The position numbers were made by a program, and so were the translations under genes. Shown piece by piece: positions 54,698-63,996 of a stretch of 64,000 nt of DNA (positions are counted from its first letter, which is position 1; each line of letters starts with the position of its first letter). The notes below the pieces were generated by a model. That model did not search any database, was not told where the DNA came from, and worked only from the letters and a program-made list of their open reading frames with translations. The DNA is from an uncultured Eubacteriales bacterium (lineage in GTDB: Bacteria > Bacillota > Clostridia > Oscillospirales > Acutalibacteraceae): the NCBI GenBank assembly GCA_949293815.1, contig CASFEZ010000004.1, positions 1 to 64,000 on the forward strand, read 5' to 3'.

Positions 54698-55294
54698 TTA
54701 CACCTCCTTTTCCTGCCCGTTCGCAGTGCGAAGCTGCCGTTTCGCAGAAAGATACCGGGCGAGGATGCTGCCAATACACAGTCCGGCGAGCAGTAAAATC
54801 CCGTTGCCCGGGTCGATATAAATGGTTGAACCGCTAACGGATTGCAAAAAAATCCACCCTTCTGCCAGCACAAAATAGACAATGGTCCATAGGACCTGTA
54901 AGCGCCTGCCCTGCCGGTCGAACCGGCAAACGGCGGCAATGCTCCAAACAAGCGGCAGCAGGAAACAGACCAGATAGGTTTTGATAACGCCGGGCAGATG
55001 GAACGCACGCATATCGCCCAGCCGGTCGCTCAAAAGCAGACCGAAGGGGATCAGGGTGTTCAGCCGGTCATTGGCAATCGCTTCCGGCTGAAAAGCGGCG
55101 GCATAGCGCGAAAGGTCTGTGGGGACATGAAAATCCGGTGCGCGCAGCGCCAGATAGCCGACCGCCGCAGCCAAAAGCACGGTGTTCCAAAACAGAATCC
55201 GCTTTTCCGTCCGGCGGCGAATCAGCTGTAAGACGAGCACCAGCATATACAAAATGGCAATGGCGCTGCCCCAGGTTTCAAAGGGAATCATCAT
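54698..55294 (-). CDS. membrane protein, possibly VanZ-like
   Basis: A 198-aa protein with four to five hydrophobic segments (IAILYMLVLVLQLI, ILFWNTVLLAAAVGYLAL, YLVCFLLPLVWSIAAV, VLWTIVYFVLAEGWIFLQ, GILLLAGLCIGSIL). The order and the Asn-Pro turns (LNTLIPFGLLL) are weakly reminiscent of VanZ-like proteins, but I would not assign that. It ends four bases before the ATPase start, so it is the first gene of this ABC operon. AAGGAG nine bases before the ATG. Confidence 0.8.
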   Translation of the reverse strand: MMIPFETWGSAIAILYMLVLVLQLIRRRTEKRILFWNTVLLAAAVGYLALRAPDFHVPTDLSRYAAAFQPEAIANDRLNTLIPFGLLLSDRLGDMRAFHLPGVIKTYLVCFLLPLVWSIAAVCRFDRQGRRLQVLWTIVYFVLAEGWIFLQSVSGSTIYIDPGNGILLLAGLCIGSILARYLSAKRQLRTANGQEKEV

Positions 55295-55483
55295 GGCAAA
55301 AATCTCCTTTCCATCTTTGGTTTATTCTGCATAAAACGGACGACCGTTCTTTCAGTTAAATTTTAAAAAACAAAACAAAAGATTTGGTAATCAAATTCTT
55401 ACAAATTAGAAACGAAAAGGAAAAAATTGCTTAAAATTTAGAAAATGATTCCGTCTTTTGCTCCATGCTGCCGGAAAGAGAAA

Positions 55484-55513
55484 CAAAAAAACCGGCGCTT
55501 TGCAGCGTCGGTT
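55484..55513 (-). terminator. terminator of trpS
   Basis: Stem AACCGGCGCT / AGCGTCGGTT with TTTTTTT on the minus-strand exit. From 55295 to 55483 there is only AT-rich sequence with the likely promoter region of the ABC operon. Confidence 0.75.
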
Positions 55514-55572
55514 CCGTTTTGTGTTGTATTAGCATGCGTGAAATATTCTTATTTACTGATAAGAGCCGGTGG

Positions 55573-56577
55573 TTATTTCCACAGACCAACCTTTTTCATA
55601 ACCTTGCCTAAGGTTCGGTTCGCGAGGCGGGCGGCTTTTTCGGCGCCTTTTTGGGCGGTTTCTTCTAAGTAGGCTTTTTCGCCCTGGAGCTCCGCCAGCC
55701 GCTTCTGTACCGGGCGCAGCTCTTCCACCACCGCTTCGGCGACGGCGGCTTTGAAATCGCCGTAGCCCTTGCCCTGAAATTCGTCGGTAATCGCCTCGCG
55801 GCTTTTGCCGGTGCAGGCGGCGTAGATGTCCATCAGGTTGGACACGCCGGGCTTTTCGGGGCTATAGTAGACCGCCGCTTCGGAGTCGGTGACGGCGCTT
55901 TTTATTTTCTTGACAATCACATCCGCCGGGTCGGTCATCAAAATAAAGGACTTGGTATTCGGGTCGGATTTGCTCATTTTCTTTTCCGGCTCTTGCAGCG
56001 ACATGACCCGCGCGCCGCTTTTTCCGATAAACGGCTCGGGCACCTTGAACACATTGCCGTAAATACCGTTAAAGCGCTCGGCAATATTCCGCGCCAGTTC
56101 CATATGCTGCTTCTGATCCGCGCCAATCGGCACATAATCCGCCTGATAAAGCAGAATATCCGCCGCCATCAATACCGGATAATCAAACAGTCCCACATTG
56201 ACATTGTCGGCGTGTTTTTGGGATTTATCCTTAAACTGGGTCATGCGCGCAGCCTCGCCGAACTGGGTATAGCAGTTCAAAATCCACCCCAGCTGCGCGT
56301 GGGCGGGCACATGGCTCTGCACAAAAATAATATTTTTTTCCGGATCCAGCTCCAGCGCCAAAAGCAGCGCGTATAATTCCAGTGTGCGGCGGCGCAGAAG
56401 CGGCGGCTCGGTGCGGATGGTCAGCGAGTGCAGATCCGCCGCGCCGAACAGGCAGTCGTAGTCCTTTGCCATTTGCGACCAGTTTTTCAGCGCGCCCAGA
56501 TAATTGCCCAAGGTCGGCGTGCCGGTGGGCTGAATCAGGCTGAGTACGGTTTTGCCTGCGGTATTTGTCGGTTCCAT
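55573..56577 (-). CDS. trpS: tryptophanyl-tRNA synthetase
   Basis: A 334-aa class I synthetase charging tRNA-Trp. The HIGH-equivalent is in QPTGTPTLGNYLG and the KMSKS loop in KKMSKSDPN; VGLFDYPVLMAADILLYQAD and PIGADQKQHMELARNIA are conserved. Length is normal. Start at ATG 56577 with GGGGG six bases upstream; an ATG four codons earlier overlaps the ribosome site. Its leader contains a terminator-like hairpin but no T-box. Confidence 0.97.
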   Translation of the reverse strand: MEPTNTAGKTVLSLIQPTGTPTLGNYLGALKNWSQMAKDYDCLFGAADLHSLTIRTEPPLLRRRTLELYALLLALELDPEKNIIFVQSHVPAHAQLGWILNCYTQFGEAARMTQFKDKSQKHADNVNVGLFDYPVLMAADILLYQADYVPIGADQKQHMELARNIAERFNGIYGNVFKVPEPFIGKSGARVMSLQEPEKKMSKSDPNTKSFILMTDPADVIVKKIKSAVTDSEAAVYYSPEKPGVSNLMDIYAACTGKSREAITDEFQGKGYGDFKAAVAEAVVEELRPVQKRLAELQGEKAYLEETAQKGAEKAARLANRTLGKVMKKVGLWK

Positions 56578-56603
56578 AAAATCCCCCATTTTGTATCGTT
56601 ATT

Positions 56604-56648
56604 ATCAAAAAAGACCGAATTTCACCCGAACGGGTGAAAGCCGGTCTT
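56604..56648 (-). terminator. terminator hairpin in the trpS leader
   Basis: Minus strand: stem AAGACCG ... CGGTCTT enclosing CACCCG / CGGGTG, followed by TTTTTT (56604-56611). It lies downstream of the trpS promoter, 27 bp before the start codon, and also after the SGNH gene. It may both end the upstream transcript and attenuate trpS. Confidence 0.7.
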
Positions 56649-56690
56649 GGCATGCGTATCTTGGCTTTTCTTGCAGCAACGGCTCTTTTC

Positions 56691-56719
56691 AGTATACCAT
56701 GGTTGCCGCGGTCTGTCAA
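56691..56719 (-). promoter_or_regulatory. promoter of trpS
   Basis: Minus strand: TTGACA (56719-56714), 17-bp spacer, TATACT (56696-56691). It begins just after the SGNH stop codon, leaving a leader of about 105 nt. Confidence 0.75.
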
Positions 56720-56728
56720 TGAAACGGC

Positions 56729-58462
56729 TCAGTCTACAGATTTCTTTTTGTTTACGCCGTAAACCACGCCTACAGATACCACAACGACCGTCAGAATCGC
56801 GAAAACTGCAATGCCGACCTTTGCGGTGGTGGTCAGGGTTTGGGGCTGCTCCGGTGCCGTAAGACCGGTAGTGGTAGGAACCGTCGCGGATTCCGGCGGG
56901 TCTGTAATCTCCACCAGAATAATCTCGGTCAATGTTTCCCCGGCGGGATTTGTCAGCGTAATGCGCGTGGTATTGGGTACGGTAGCGGCAGCGTCCGTTT
57001 GCAGCACCGCGCCGCCGGTCATCTGGTCATACTGACCGGATGAGGAAGAGGAAGAATCGTTGGTTGTCGGCGGCGTATAAACCGTATACAGGTTGCTTGG
57101 CGTATAGTTGACGATATCGCCGTTCCCTGCCGCATAATATTCCTGAATGGACGGCAGGCTTGTCAAATTGAAAGCATAAGCGGGAATCAAATCCATCAGC
57201 ACCTGCGCACCCAAATCGGTCAGATGGGCACCGTCGGTGGTATACGGCGCATAAATGCGGGTTTTGTCCTGCGGGTCATTCAGCGCCGTAACGCTGATAT
57301 AGCCATCTGAGCCTGAGAAATAACGCAGCCAGTTGTTCAACTCTGCCAGCTTGTCGTCCGCTTGCTGCGACCAGACCAGGTCGCCCTCTTCGGAACCGTA
57401 GAACTCACGGGTATATCCTTTCCAGGATTGCCGTCCGAAAAAGTAAATTTTAATGCCTGCTTCTTTTGCCATATTGATTAAGGATTGATATCCGGCAATA
57501 ATTTCATCCACCGTAGGCGCCGGAACCAGTCCGCTCATGGATTTTGTCAGCGGGTGAAGAATATCATTCAGCCCGATTTTTACAAAAACCGCCTTTACGC
57601 CGGATTGATCGAGCACATCCTCCTGGAAACGGGTAAGACCCGCTTCGCCATACAGGTTGCTGATATTGGTAGCGCCGGTAATATCATGCAGCAGCTGGTT
57701 GCCGATAATCGCTTCCTGCGCTACGCCGACATTGGTTGCACCGCTCAAATACAGCTTTTCCGCCAGATACATGGGCGAGTTGTTTGCAAGGGTGGAATCG
57801 CCGAACAGCACCACGCAGCTGTTCCCCGGACCATATGTATCCAGTCCGCAAAGGAAGGGCGTGGTGTGGTAGGTGATCGAACCGGAGTTCAGCGTCAGCG
57901 GTGCATTGGCGGAAAAAGTCAGATTATCAATGGCATTGCCCATTTCCACATAGGAAAGGGCGTTAATCAAGCCGCCGGTGGCAATGGCGGAAAAAGATTG
58001 ATAATAAGCGGAAACAGACAGCTTTTCCAAATTTTCGGTATGCATGTCCACCGCGTCGGAATAGATGGTTTCGCCGGCGGGAATGCTGACCGATTCGCTG
58101 CCGTTAAAGGTTACGGGCAGCGAGGTTCCCTCGATAATTGCCGTGTCGCTCATGGAAGAGGTACGCGCAATGCGAACCGCCGTAATGTTCAGCGCAGAGG
58201 TACCGTAACGGTTGGAAAAGCGCAGCCGGACCTTTTCGCCGCCGACTGAGGTTTGAATCACGGTGCGCACACTGGCGTTCAGTAAAAAGTCGCTGAATAC
58301 ACGCGAACCGACATAGTAGCCGGTGTTGACCGGCGAGGTGCTCCAGGATGCTGCCCAGGCGCTTTCCTCCTCGGCGGAAGCAAGGCAGCCCAACGGTGCG
58401 AAAGCGGAAAAACAGAGCACGGCGCACAAAAGAATACTGAGCAGTTGATTGCGAATCTTCAT
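56729..58462 (-). CDS. surface-anchored SGNH/GDSL hydrolase
   Basis: A 577-aa exported protein. A signal peptide covers residues 1-30. Residues 35-190 form a beta-rich N-terminal domain, and residues 205-420 an SGNH hydrolase: block I VVLFGDSTLANN with the nucleophile Ser, block III KIGLND, and block V TDGAHLTDLG with the Asp-His pair. A Ser/Thr-rich stretch, one more small domain, and a final membrane helix (VGIAVFAILTVVVVSVGVVY) with GVNKKKSVD place it on the cell surface. Family members deacylate or esterolyse polysaccharide or lipid substrates; the target is unknown. Confidence 0.9.
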   Translation of the reverse strand: MKIRNQLLSILLCAVLCFSAFAPLGCLASAEEESAWAASWSTSPVNTGYYVGSRVFSDFLLNASVRTVIQTSVGGEKVRLRFSNRYGTSALNITAVRIARTSSMSDTAIIEGTSLPVTFNGSESVSIPAGETIYSDAVDMHTENLEKLSVSAYYQSFSAIATGGLINALSYVEMGNAIDNLTFSANAPLTLNSGSITYHTTPFLCGLDTYGPGNSCVVLFGDSTLANNSPMYLAEKLYLSGATNVGVAQEAIIGNQLLHDITGATNISNLYGEAGLTRFQEDVLDQSGVKAVFVKIGLNDILHPLTKSMSGLVPAPTVDEIIAGYQSLINMAKEAGIKIYFFGRQSWKGYTREFYGSEEGDLVWSQQADDKLAELNNWLRYFSGSDGYISVTALNDPQDKTRIYAPYTTDGAHLTDLGAQVLMDLIPAYAFNLTSLPSIQEYYAAGNGDIVNYTPSNLYTVYTPPTTNDSSSSSSGQYDQMTGGAVLQTDAAATVPNTTRITLTNPAGETLTEIILVEITDPPESATVPTTTGLTAPEQPQTLTTTAKVGIAVFAILTVVVVSVGVVYGVNKKKSVD

Positions 58463-58548
58463 CGGAAAAAGATCTCCTCTCGAAGCGGTTCAAAGACAAA
58501 AACCATAGAGAAAAAGGGCATGGCATTGCCTCTGACGATACATCATTT

Positions 58549-58577
58549 ATTGTAACATTGTTGCAGACGCAAGTCAA
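58549..58577 (-). promoter_or_regulatory. promoter of the SGNH hydrolase gene
   Basis: Minus strand: TTGACT (58577-58572), 17-bp spacer, TACAAT (58554-58549). Confidence 0.65.
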
Positions 58578-58640
58578 TAAAAACACATTTAATTCATATG
58601 CTGTTCATTTTTTACTGTTGTAAAATTTCCCTGTAATGCA

Positions 58641-58675
58641 GCAAAAACCGAACCGCTTTTTGCTGCGGTTCGGTT
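58641..58675 (-). terminator. terminator after the small membrane protein gene
   Basis: Stem AACCGAACCGC / GCGGTTCGGTT with TTTTT on the minus-strand exit. A second palindrome (AACCGTACGGC / ACCGTGCGGTT) lies at about 58720-58755. Confidence 0.7.
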
Positions 58676-58763
58676 GCTTCAGCTGTTTTGGGGGATGCGG
58701 TATGGATTTTTAACAGCAAACCGTACGGCGGTAAACGGTACCGTGCGGTTTTTGGCGCATAAT

Positions 58764-59030
58764 TTATGCCGCCCGGTCGGGAAAGTCCGGGCAAGGGGAC
58801 GGCAGCGCCGGCATATACAGGCATTTCTGATTAAAATGCAGGTGTTTTTTCAGCCTGCGCTGACGGATGGCGCTGCGTATATGCCGCAGGATGCGTCTTT
58901 TGCCATAGCGCAGCAGCACAGCGGTTCGTTTTTCAAAGGCGACCAGCCGCTCCTGCCGCATGAACATCACAACCAAGCCCAAACCGAACAGCAGCTCCAA
59001 TGCGGTAATGATAATATTGAAAGCAGTCAT
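58764..59030 (-). CDS. small membrane protein with basic tail
   Basis: An 88-aa protein: MTAFNIIITALELLFGLGLV followed by VMFM forms one N-terminal membrane helix, then a strongly basic cytoplasmic tail (EKRTAVLLRYGKRRILRHIR, SAIRQRRLKKHLHF) and a Pro-rich end. No family is recognised. The start at 59030 has GGAGGG eight bases upstream. It is preceded by two promoters with palindromes, including an NrdR-box-like and a LexA-box-like sequence, unusual for so small a gene. Its design, one helix and a basic tail, recalls stress-induced small membrane proteins. Confidence 0.75.
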   Translation of the reverse strand: MTAFNIIITALELLFGLGLVVMFMRQERLVAFEKRTAVLLRYGKRRILRHIRSAIRQRRLKKHLHFNQKCLYMPALPSPCPDFPDRAA

Positions 59031-59060
59031 ATGTCTTTCCCTCCAGAGCAAAAATGATAA

Positions 59061-59118
59061 GAACAAATGTTTTTGTGCTCATCGGCGTTATTATAGCGCT
59101 TTTTCGAGCGCGTGTCAA
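59061..59118 (-). promoter_or_regulatory. proximal promoter with LexA-like site
   Basis: Minus strand: TTGACA (59118-59113), 17-bp spacer, TATAAT (59095-59090). GAACAAATGTTT at 59061-59072, just after the start point, fits the GAAC-N4-GTTT form of clostridial LexA boxes. Confidence 0.55.
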
Positions 59119-59142
59119 GATGTTGGGGAACAAATTTTCGCT

Positions 59143-59168
59143 AAGGTGTCGGAATATTTCGACACCTT
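59143..59168. promoter_or_regulatory. 26-bp palindrome between the two promoters
   Basis: AAGGTGTCG and CGACACCTT flank an eight-base centre with one mismatch. It could be an operator or an RNA hairpin; no T-run follows. Confidence 0.5.
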
Positions 59169-59190
59169 TTCGGTATTTGCTACTATCCAA

Positions 59191-59219
59191 ACTATACCAC
59201 AATATATTGTGGCTGTCAA
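59191..59219 (-). promoter_or_regulatory. distal promoter with palindrome in the spacer
   Basis: Minus strand: TTGACA (59219-59214), 17-bp spacer, TATAGT (59196-59191). The perfect palindrome CCACAATATATTGTGG (59197-59212) fills the spacer and matches the NrdR-box pattern acaCwATATaTwGtgt in its core. Confidence 0.6.
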
Positions 59220-59356
59220 GTTTTCGTATACAATTTGTGCTTCTTCGACAGAAAAAAGCATAAAAACAGGCTTTTTTTCTTTTTTTGCTCATGCAGAAGC
59301 AAAAAGAAGAGATGAAAAGAATTAAAAAATTTTTACACTTGACAAAGAAAAAGGGA

Positions 59357-59385
59357 TTTATATTTTATCCATAATGTGGTAGAAT
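59357..59385 (+). promoter_or_regulatory. possible promoter of obg
   Basis: TTTATA (59357-59362), 17-bp spacer, TAGAAT (59380-59385). The leader contains a long inverted repeat CTCGCGGC / GCCGCGAG (about 59411-59450). Confidence 0.45.
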
Positions 59386-59476
59386 ACAATGTAAAATAGT
59401 TTTTCTGTCCTCGCGGCAGGGCAGAACGCAGACGCGGCAGTTCGCCGCGAGTGGGTACAGCAAAGGAATTGTAACG

Positions 59477-60757
59477 ATGTTTGTAGATAAAGCAGTGATT
59501 AAAATCAAAGCGGGGGACGGCGGCGACGGCGCGGTTACCTTTCACAGGGAGAAGTACATCGCTTCCGGCGGTCCGGACGGCGGCGACGGCGGTCGGGGCG
59601 GTAATATTGTATTTGAAGTGGACAGCAATCTTTCCACCCTGGCTGATTTTCGTTATAAGCGAAAATATAAGGCGGAAAACGGGCAGCCCGGACGGGGCAG
59701 CCGTTGTTTTGGCAAAAAGGGCGAGGATTTAATCATTCGCGTACCGAAAGGAACGGTGATTCGCGAGGCGGAAACCGGTCGTGTGATGGCGGATATGTCC
59801 ACCGGCGAGCGGTTCATTGCCGCAAAAGGCGGTCGCGGCGGCTGGGGCAACGCTCATTTTGCCACCGCCACCCGCCAGGCGCCCCGTTTTGCCAAAAACG
59901 GCGTGCCCGGCGAGGAATGGGAAGTGGAGCTGGAACTGAAGCTGCTGGCGGATGTGGGGCTGCTGGGCTTCCCGAATGTGGGCAAGTCCACGCTGATTTC
60001 GGTGGTCAGCGATGCAAAGCCCATTATTGCCGACTATCATTTCACCACCCTGACCCCGGTTTTGGGCGTGATTCGCATGGGTCCGGAGAGCAGCTTTGTG
60101 ATGGCGGATATTCCGGGGCTGATTGAAGGCGCGGGCGACGGCGTGGGGCTGGGGCACGCATTCCTGCGGCATGTGGAGCGCTGCCGTCTGCTGATTCATA
60201 TTGTGGATGCGGCGGGCAGCGAGGGCAGAGACCCCATTGAGGATTTTGAAACCATTAACCGGGAGCTTGCAAAATTCAACCCGGATCTGGCCGATTGCCC
60301 GCAGATTGTCGCCGCCAATAAAGTGGATTTGGCGACCGAAGAGCAGCTTGCCCGGTTCCGTCATTTTATTGAGGACGAAAAGCAATTGCCCTATTTTGAA
60401 ATCATTGCCCCCATTGCCGAGGGCACCAAAGCGCTGATTGACTATACGGCTGCGACCTTGGCGAAGCTGCCGCCGGTAAAAATCTATGAGCGGGAGGAAA
60501 TCCCCGCCGAAACGCTGGCGCAGGGGCGGGCGAAGCGCAACGCCTTTACCGTTACCGCAGAAAACGGCGTTTACTATATCCAGGGCGACTGGCTGGTGAA
60601 TATATTGAATAAGACCGACCCGGACGATTACGAATCCCTGCAATATTTCCAGCGGGTGCTGCGCAAAAGCGGCATTATTGACGCGCTGGTGGAAAAGGGG
60701 ATTCAGGACGGGGATGTGGTGGATATTTACGGATTGGAGTTTGAGTATGTGCCCTGA
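59477..60757 (+). CDS. obg: Obg/CgtA ribosome-associated GTPase
   Basis: A 426-aa GTPase involved in 50S subunit maturation and stress response. The glycine-rich Obg fold is residues 1-158 (GDGGDGAVTFHREKY, GGPDGGDGGRGG), the G domain 159-330 (G1 GFPNVGKST, G3 DIPGLIEGA, G4 NKVD), and the C-terminal OCT domain about 350-426, present in Firmicutes Obg. AAGGA nine bases before the ATG. The usual upstream rplU-rpmA are not present here. Confidence 0.97.
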   Translation: MFVDKAVIKIKAGDGGDGAVTFHREKYIASGGPDGGDGGRGGNIVFEVDSNLSTLADFRYKRKYKAENGQPGRGSRCFGKKGEDLIIRVPKGTVIREAETGRVMADMSTGERFIAAKGGRGGWGNAHFATATRQAPRFAKNGVPGEEWEVELELKLLADVGLLGFPNVGKSTLISVVSDAKPIIADYHFTTLTPVLGVIRMGPESSFVMADIPGLIEGAGDGVGLGHAFLRHVERCRLLIHIVDAAGSEGRDPIEDFETINRELAKFNPDLADCPQIVAANKVDLATEEQLARFRHFIEDEKQLPYFEIIAPIAEGTKALIDYTAATLAKLPPVKIYEREEIPAETLAQGRAKRNAFTVTAENGVYYIQGDWLVNILNKTDPDDYESLQYFQRVLRKSGIIDALVEKGIQDGDVVDIYGLEFEYVP

Positions 60758-61193
60758 ATGCGAAAATGTCCAACCGGCGGACGTTTTGCTCGGAACCCGC
60801 CGCATGAGCGAGCGGGAAGCGGCGGCGCTGAGCGTACATGTTCTGGCGTTTTTGGGCGACAGCGTGTATTCCCTTCTGGTGCGGGAGATGCTGGTGCTCA
60901 CTGTCGGCGGCAAGGCGGGCGAGTTGCACCGGCGCAGCGTACAGGCGGTGAACGCCGCCTCCCAGGCGGCAGGGTACCGGCGGATTCAAGCGGAGCTGAC
61001 CGAGCGGGAAGCGGCGGTGTACCGGCGGGCGCGCAACGCCCATTCAACCCATACCCCAAAACATATGTCCGAGGGCGATTATCACTGCGCCACGGGCGTG
61101 GAAGCATTATTCGGCTATTTATATTTGAGCGGACAGCATGCGCGTATGTGTGAACTGCTGCAAAAAATGCTTGCTGATAAAACAGAAAAATAA
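60747..61193 (+). CDS. mrnC: Mini-ribonuclease III
   Basis: A 148-aa RNase III-like protein without dsRNA-binding domain, which matures 23S rRNA ends in Firmicutes. LAFLGDSVYSLLVREML carries the acidic catalytic Asp, and EGDYHCATGVEALFGYLYL the second acidic cluster. The start at 60747 has GGAG seven bases upstream and overlaps the end of obg by 11 bp, so the two are coupled. Confidence 0.93.
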   Translation: MCPECENVQPADVLLGTRRMSEREAAALSVHVLAFLGDSVYSLLVREMLVLTVGGKAGELHRRSVQAVNAASQAAGYRRIQAELTEREAAVYRRARNAHSTHTPKHMSEGDYHCATGVEALFGYLYLSGQHARMCELLQKMLADKTEK

Positions 61194-61239
61194 GAACGGC
61201 GCGGGCTGCGTAATAGGTATAAGCGAAGGCGGTGTTTGG

Positions 61240-62118
61240 ATGTCTGATAAGAAATATAAATTTTCTCCAAAGGTTTTGCTGGTGGATTTTCTGGCTTTCT
61301 TAGCAGGCAGCGCCTGTGTTTCCCTGTCGGTCAATATGTTTACCGCCCCGAACCAGATTGCCCCCGGCGGCGCCACCGGTCTTGCCACCGTCATCAATTA
61401 CCTGACCGGTTTTCCCATTGGTATGGGGATTCTTGTCATTAACATTCCGCTGTTTTTGATTGCCTGGAAGGTGTTCGGCTGGCAGTTTTTGGCAAAAACC
61501 GCTGTGATGACGGTAATGAGCTCGGTTTTTATTGATATTTCCGCCGTGTTTATTACCCCCTATTCCGGCGATAAGCTGCTGGCGTCGTTATTCGGCGGCG
61601 TTTTGTCCGGTATTGGATACGGGCTGGTTTTTATTCGGGGGGCGACCTCCGGCGGTACAGATATTATCGGTATGCTGATTAAGCGTAAGTTTTCCCATAT
61701 CCCTATGGGTACGCTGGTGATGCTGCTGGATATGGTTATTGTCGGCATTTCCGGTCTTGTGTACCGGAATATGGAAAGTATGCTTTATGCGGTCATTGTA
61801 TTCTTTATTTCCGGTCGTGTGGTCAACTATCTGGTCTACGGCGCGGGTAACGGGAAAATGATTTTAGCGGTCAGCAACAACGGCAGTGAGATTGCCGAAA
61901 AGGTGATTTCCGAAACCCGTCGGGGCGTTACCGTCATTCCCGTGCAGGGCGCGTATACCGGTGAAAATAAAAAAATGCTGGTCTGTGTTGTGCGCCCCAG
62001 CGAAGTGCAGAAGATTTATTCCATTATCCGCCGCTGCGATAAAGAGGCGTTTGTGATTATTACCCGTGCCGATGAAATTCTCGGCTTTGGATTCAAGCAG
62101 GACGATACGGGCGTCTGA
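61240..62118 (+). CDS. YitT-family membrane protein
   Basis: A 292-aa protein of the YitT family: five or six membrane helices (residues 12-170) with [20 protein letters not shown] and [19 protein letters not shown], then a cytoplasmic DUF2179 domain (residues 200-285; [20 protein letters not shown]). The role of the family is unknown; transport is suspected. Start at 61240 follows GAAGGCGG. It lies between mrnC and lepA in the same direction. Confidence 0.92.
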   Translation: MSDKKYKFSPKVLLVDFLAFLAGSACVSLSVNMFTAPNQIAPGGATGLATVINYLTGFPIGMGILVINIPLFLIAWKVFGWQFLAKTAVMTVMSSVFIDISAVFITPYSGDKLLASLFGGVLSGIGYGLVFIRGATSGGTDIIGMLIKRKFSHIPMGTLVMLLDMVIVGISGLVYRNMESMLYAVIVFFISGRVVNYLVYGAGNGKMILAVSNNGSEIAEKVISETRRGVTVIPVQGAYTGENKKMLVCVVRPSEVQKIYSIIRRCDKEAFVIITRADEILGFGFKQDDTGV

Positions 62119-62141
62119 AAACGAAAATGAGGTTTGTTACC

Positions 62142-63956
62142 ATGCAGATAAAAAAAGAGCATATTCGGAATTTTTCCATCATTGCCCATATTGACCACGG
62201 CAAATCCACCCTGGCGGATCGGCTTTTGGAGCTGACCGCCTCGGTTGCCAAGCGCGATATGAAACAGCAGCTTTTGGACGATATGGATTTGGAACGGGAG
62301 CGGGGCATTACCATCAAAGCCCATGCCGTTACCTTAAACTATACCGCCAAGGACGGCGAGGACTATACCCTGAATTTGATTGACACCCCCGGTCATGTTG
62401 ACTTCAACTATGAGGTTTCCCGTTCACTCGCCGCCTGTGAGGGCGCTTTGCTGATTGTAGATGCAACGCAGGGTATTGAAGCGCAGACCATTGCCAATAC
62501 GTATCTTGCGCTGGATCACAATCTGGAGCTGGTGCCGGTTATCAATAAAATTGACCTGCCCGCCGCCGACCCGGATCGGGTAGCGGCGGATGTGGAGGAA
62601 ATCATTGGGCTGGACTGTTCGGACGCGCCGCGGGTTTCCGCCAAAACCGGCGAAAATGTTCAGGAAGTGCTGGAACATATTGTACGGGATATTCCCGCCC
62701 CGGTGGGGGACGACGACGCGCCGCTGCGGGCGCTGGTGTTCGACTCGGTTTACGACAGCTACAAGGGCGTGATTGTCTATGTGCGTATTGCCGACGGGCA
62801 GATTAAACCCGGCGATACCATGCGCATGATGGCTACCGGCGCGGAATTTACCGTGGTGGAAACCGGGCATATGCGCGCCACCAGCCATGAAAGCTGCGAA
62901 AGGCTCGTGTCCGGCGAGGTGGGCTATATTACCGCCTCCATCAAAACCGTGCGGGACGCGAAGGTGGGCGATACGGTGACCACCGCGGAAAACCCCGCCG
63001 CTGAGCCGCTGGCAGGCTACCGCAAGGTGAACCCCATGGTGTTCTGCGGCGTGTACCCCGCCGACGGCGCGGATTATGAAAACTTAAAGGACGCGCTGGA
63101 AAAGCTGCAATTAAATGATGCCGCCCTGTCCTTCGAGCCGGAAACCTCCGGTGTCTTGGGCTTCGGCTTCCGCTGCGGCTTTTTGGGACTATTGCATTTG
63201 GAGATTATCCAGGAGCGGCTGGAGCGGGAATACGATTTGGATTTGGTGACCACTATTCCCAGCGTGATTTATAAAATCTATCTGCGGGACGGAAGCATGG
63301 TGGAGATTGATAACCCGACCAAATACCCCGACCCGGCGGTGATTGATTACTGCGAAGAGCCCATTGCCGACGCGCATATTTTTTCGCCCCCCGACTATGT
63401 GGGCGCGATTATGGATTTGTGTCAGGAACGGCGCGGCGTGTTTAAGAATATGGACTATATCTCCCCGGACCGGGTGGATATTCACTATGAGCTGCCGCTG
63501 AATGAAATCATATATGATTTCTTCGACGCGCTCAAGTCCCGTACCCGGGGCTACGCCTCCTTTGATTATGAGATGAAAGGCTACGCCCGCTCCCAGCTGG
63601 TGAAGCTGGATGTGCTGCTCAATGGCGATGTGATAGACGCCATGTCGTTTATCATCCATGCCGACAAGGCCTACGGTCGGGCGCGGAAAATTGCCGAAAA
63701 GCTCAAGGAGAATATCCCGCGCCAGATGTTTGAAATTCCGATTCAGCTGGCCATCGGCGGCAAAATCATTGCCCGCGAAACCGTGAAAGCGCTGCGCAAG
63801 GATGTATTGGCGAAGTGCTACGGCGGCGATATTACCCGTAAAAAGAAGCTGTTGGAAAAACAGAAAGAGGGCAAAAAGCGCATGCGCAGCTTCGGCACGG
63901 TCGAGGTGCCCCAGGAGGCGTTTATGGCGGTGCTGAAGTTGGATGATGATAAGTAA
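62142..63956 (+). CDS. lepA: elongation factor 4 (LepA)
   Basis: A 604-aa translational GTPase that acts on the ribosome during elongation or biogenesis. G1 [10 protein letters not shown]3 DTPGHVDF, G4 NKIDLP; the effector region [11 protein letters not shown] is typical. The EF4-specific C-terminal end is seen in [20 protein letters not shown] and [13 protein letters not shown], which separates it from TypA/BipA. Start 62142 has GAGG nine bases upstream. Confidence 0.97.
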   Translation: MQIKKEHIRNFSIIAHIDHGKSTLADRLLELTASVAKRDMKQQLLDDMDLERERGITIKAHAVTLNYTAKDGEDYTLNLIDTPGHVDFNYEVSRSLAACEGALLIVDATQGIEAQTIANTYLALDHNLELVPVINKIDLPAADPDRVAADVEEIIGLDCSDAPRVSAKTGENVQEVLEHIVRDIPAPVGDDDAPLRALVFDSVYDSYKGVIVYVRIADGQIKPGDTMRMMATGAEFTVVETGHMRATSHESCERLVSGEVGYITASIKTVRDAKVGDTVTTAENPAAEPLAGYRKVNPMVFCGVYPADGADYENLKDALEKLQLNDAALSFEPETSGVLGFGFRCGFLGLLHLEIIQERLEREYDLDLVTTIPSVIYKIYLRDGSMVEIDNPTKYPDPAVIDYCEEPIADAHIFSPPDYVGAIMDLCQERRGVFKNMDYISPDRVDIHYELPLNEIIYDFFDALKSRTRGYASFDYEMKGYARSQLVKLDVLLNGDVIDAMSFIIHADKAYGRARKIAEKLKENIPRQMFEIPIQLAIGGKIIARETVKALRKDVLAKCYGGDITRKKKLLEKQKEGKKRMRSFGTVEVPQEAFMAVLKLDDDK

Positions 63957-63962
63957 CTTTTT

Positions 63963-63996
63963 AGCGATTAGTGGATAGCGGTTAGTGTCGGAAGCC
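63963..63996. repeat. dispersed repeat, copy 2 (inverted)
   Basis: Reverse-complement relation to 26054-26087: GGTTAGTGTCGGAAGCC here against GGCTTCCGACACTAACC, with diverged ACTAATC-type units. It begins seven bases after the lepA stop and may continue past the window. Confidence 0.65.

Noticed and set aside
56578..56690. T-box upstream of trpS
   Set aside because: No GGGTGGNACC-type sequence or stem I features; the leader is too short.
62142..63956. TypA/BipA
   Set aside because: The C-terminal [18 protein letters not shown] and VEVPQEAF segments are specific to LepA/EF4.
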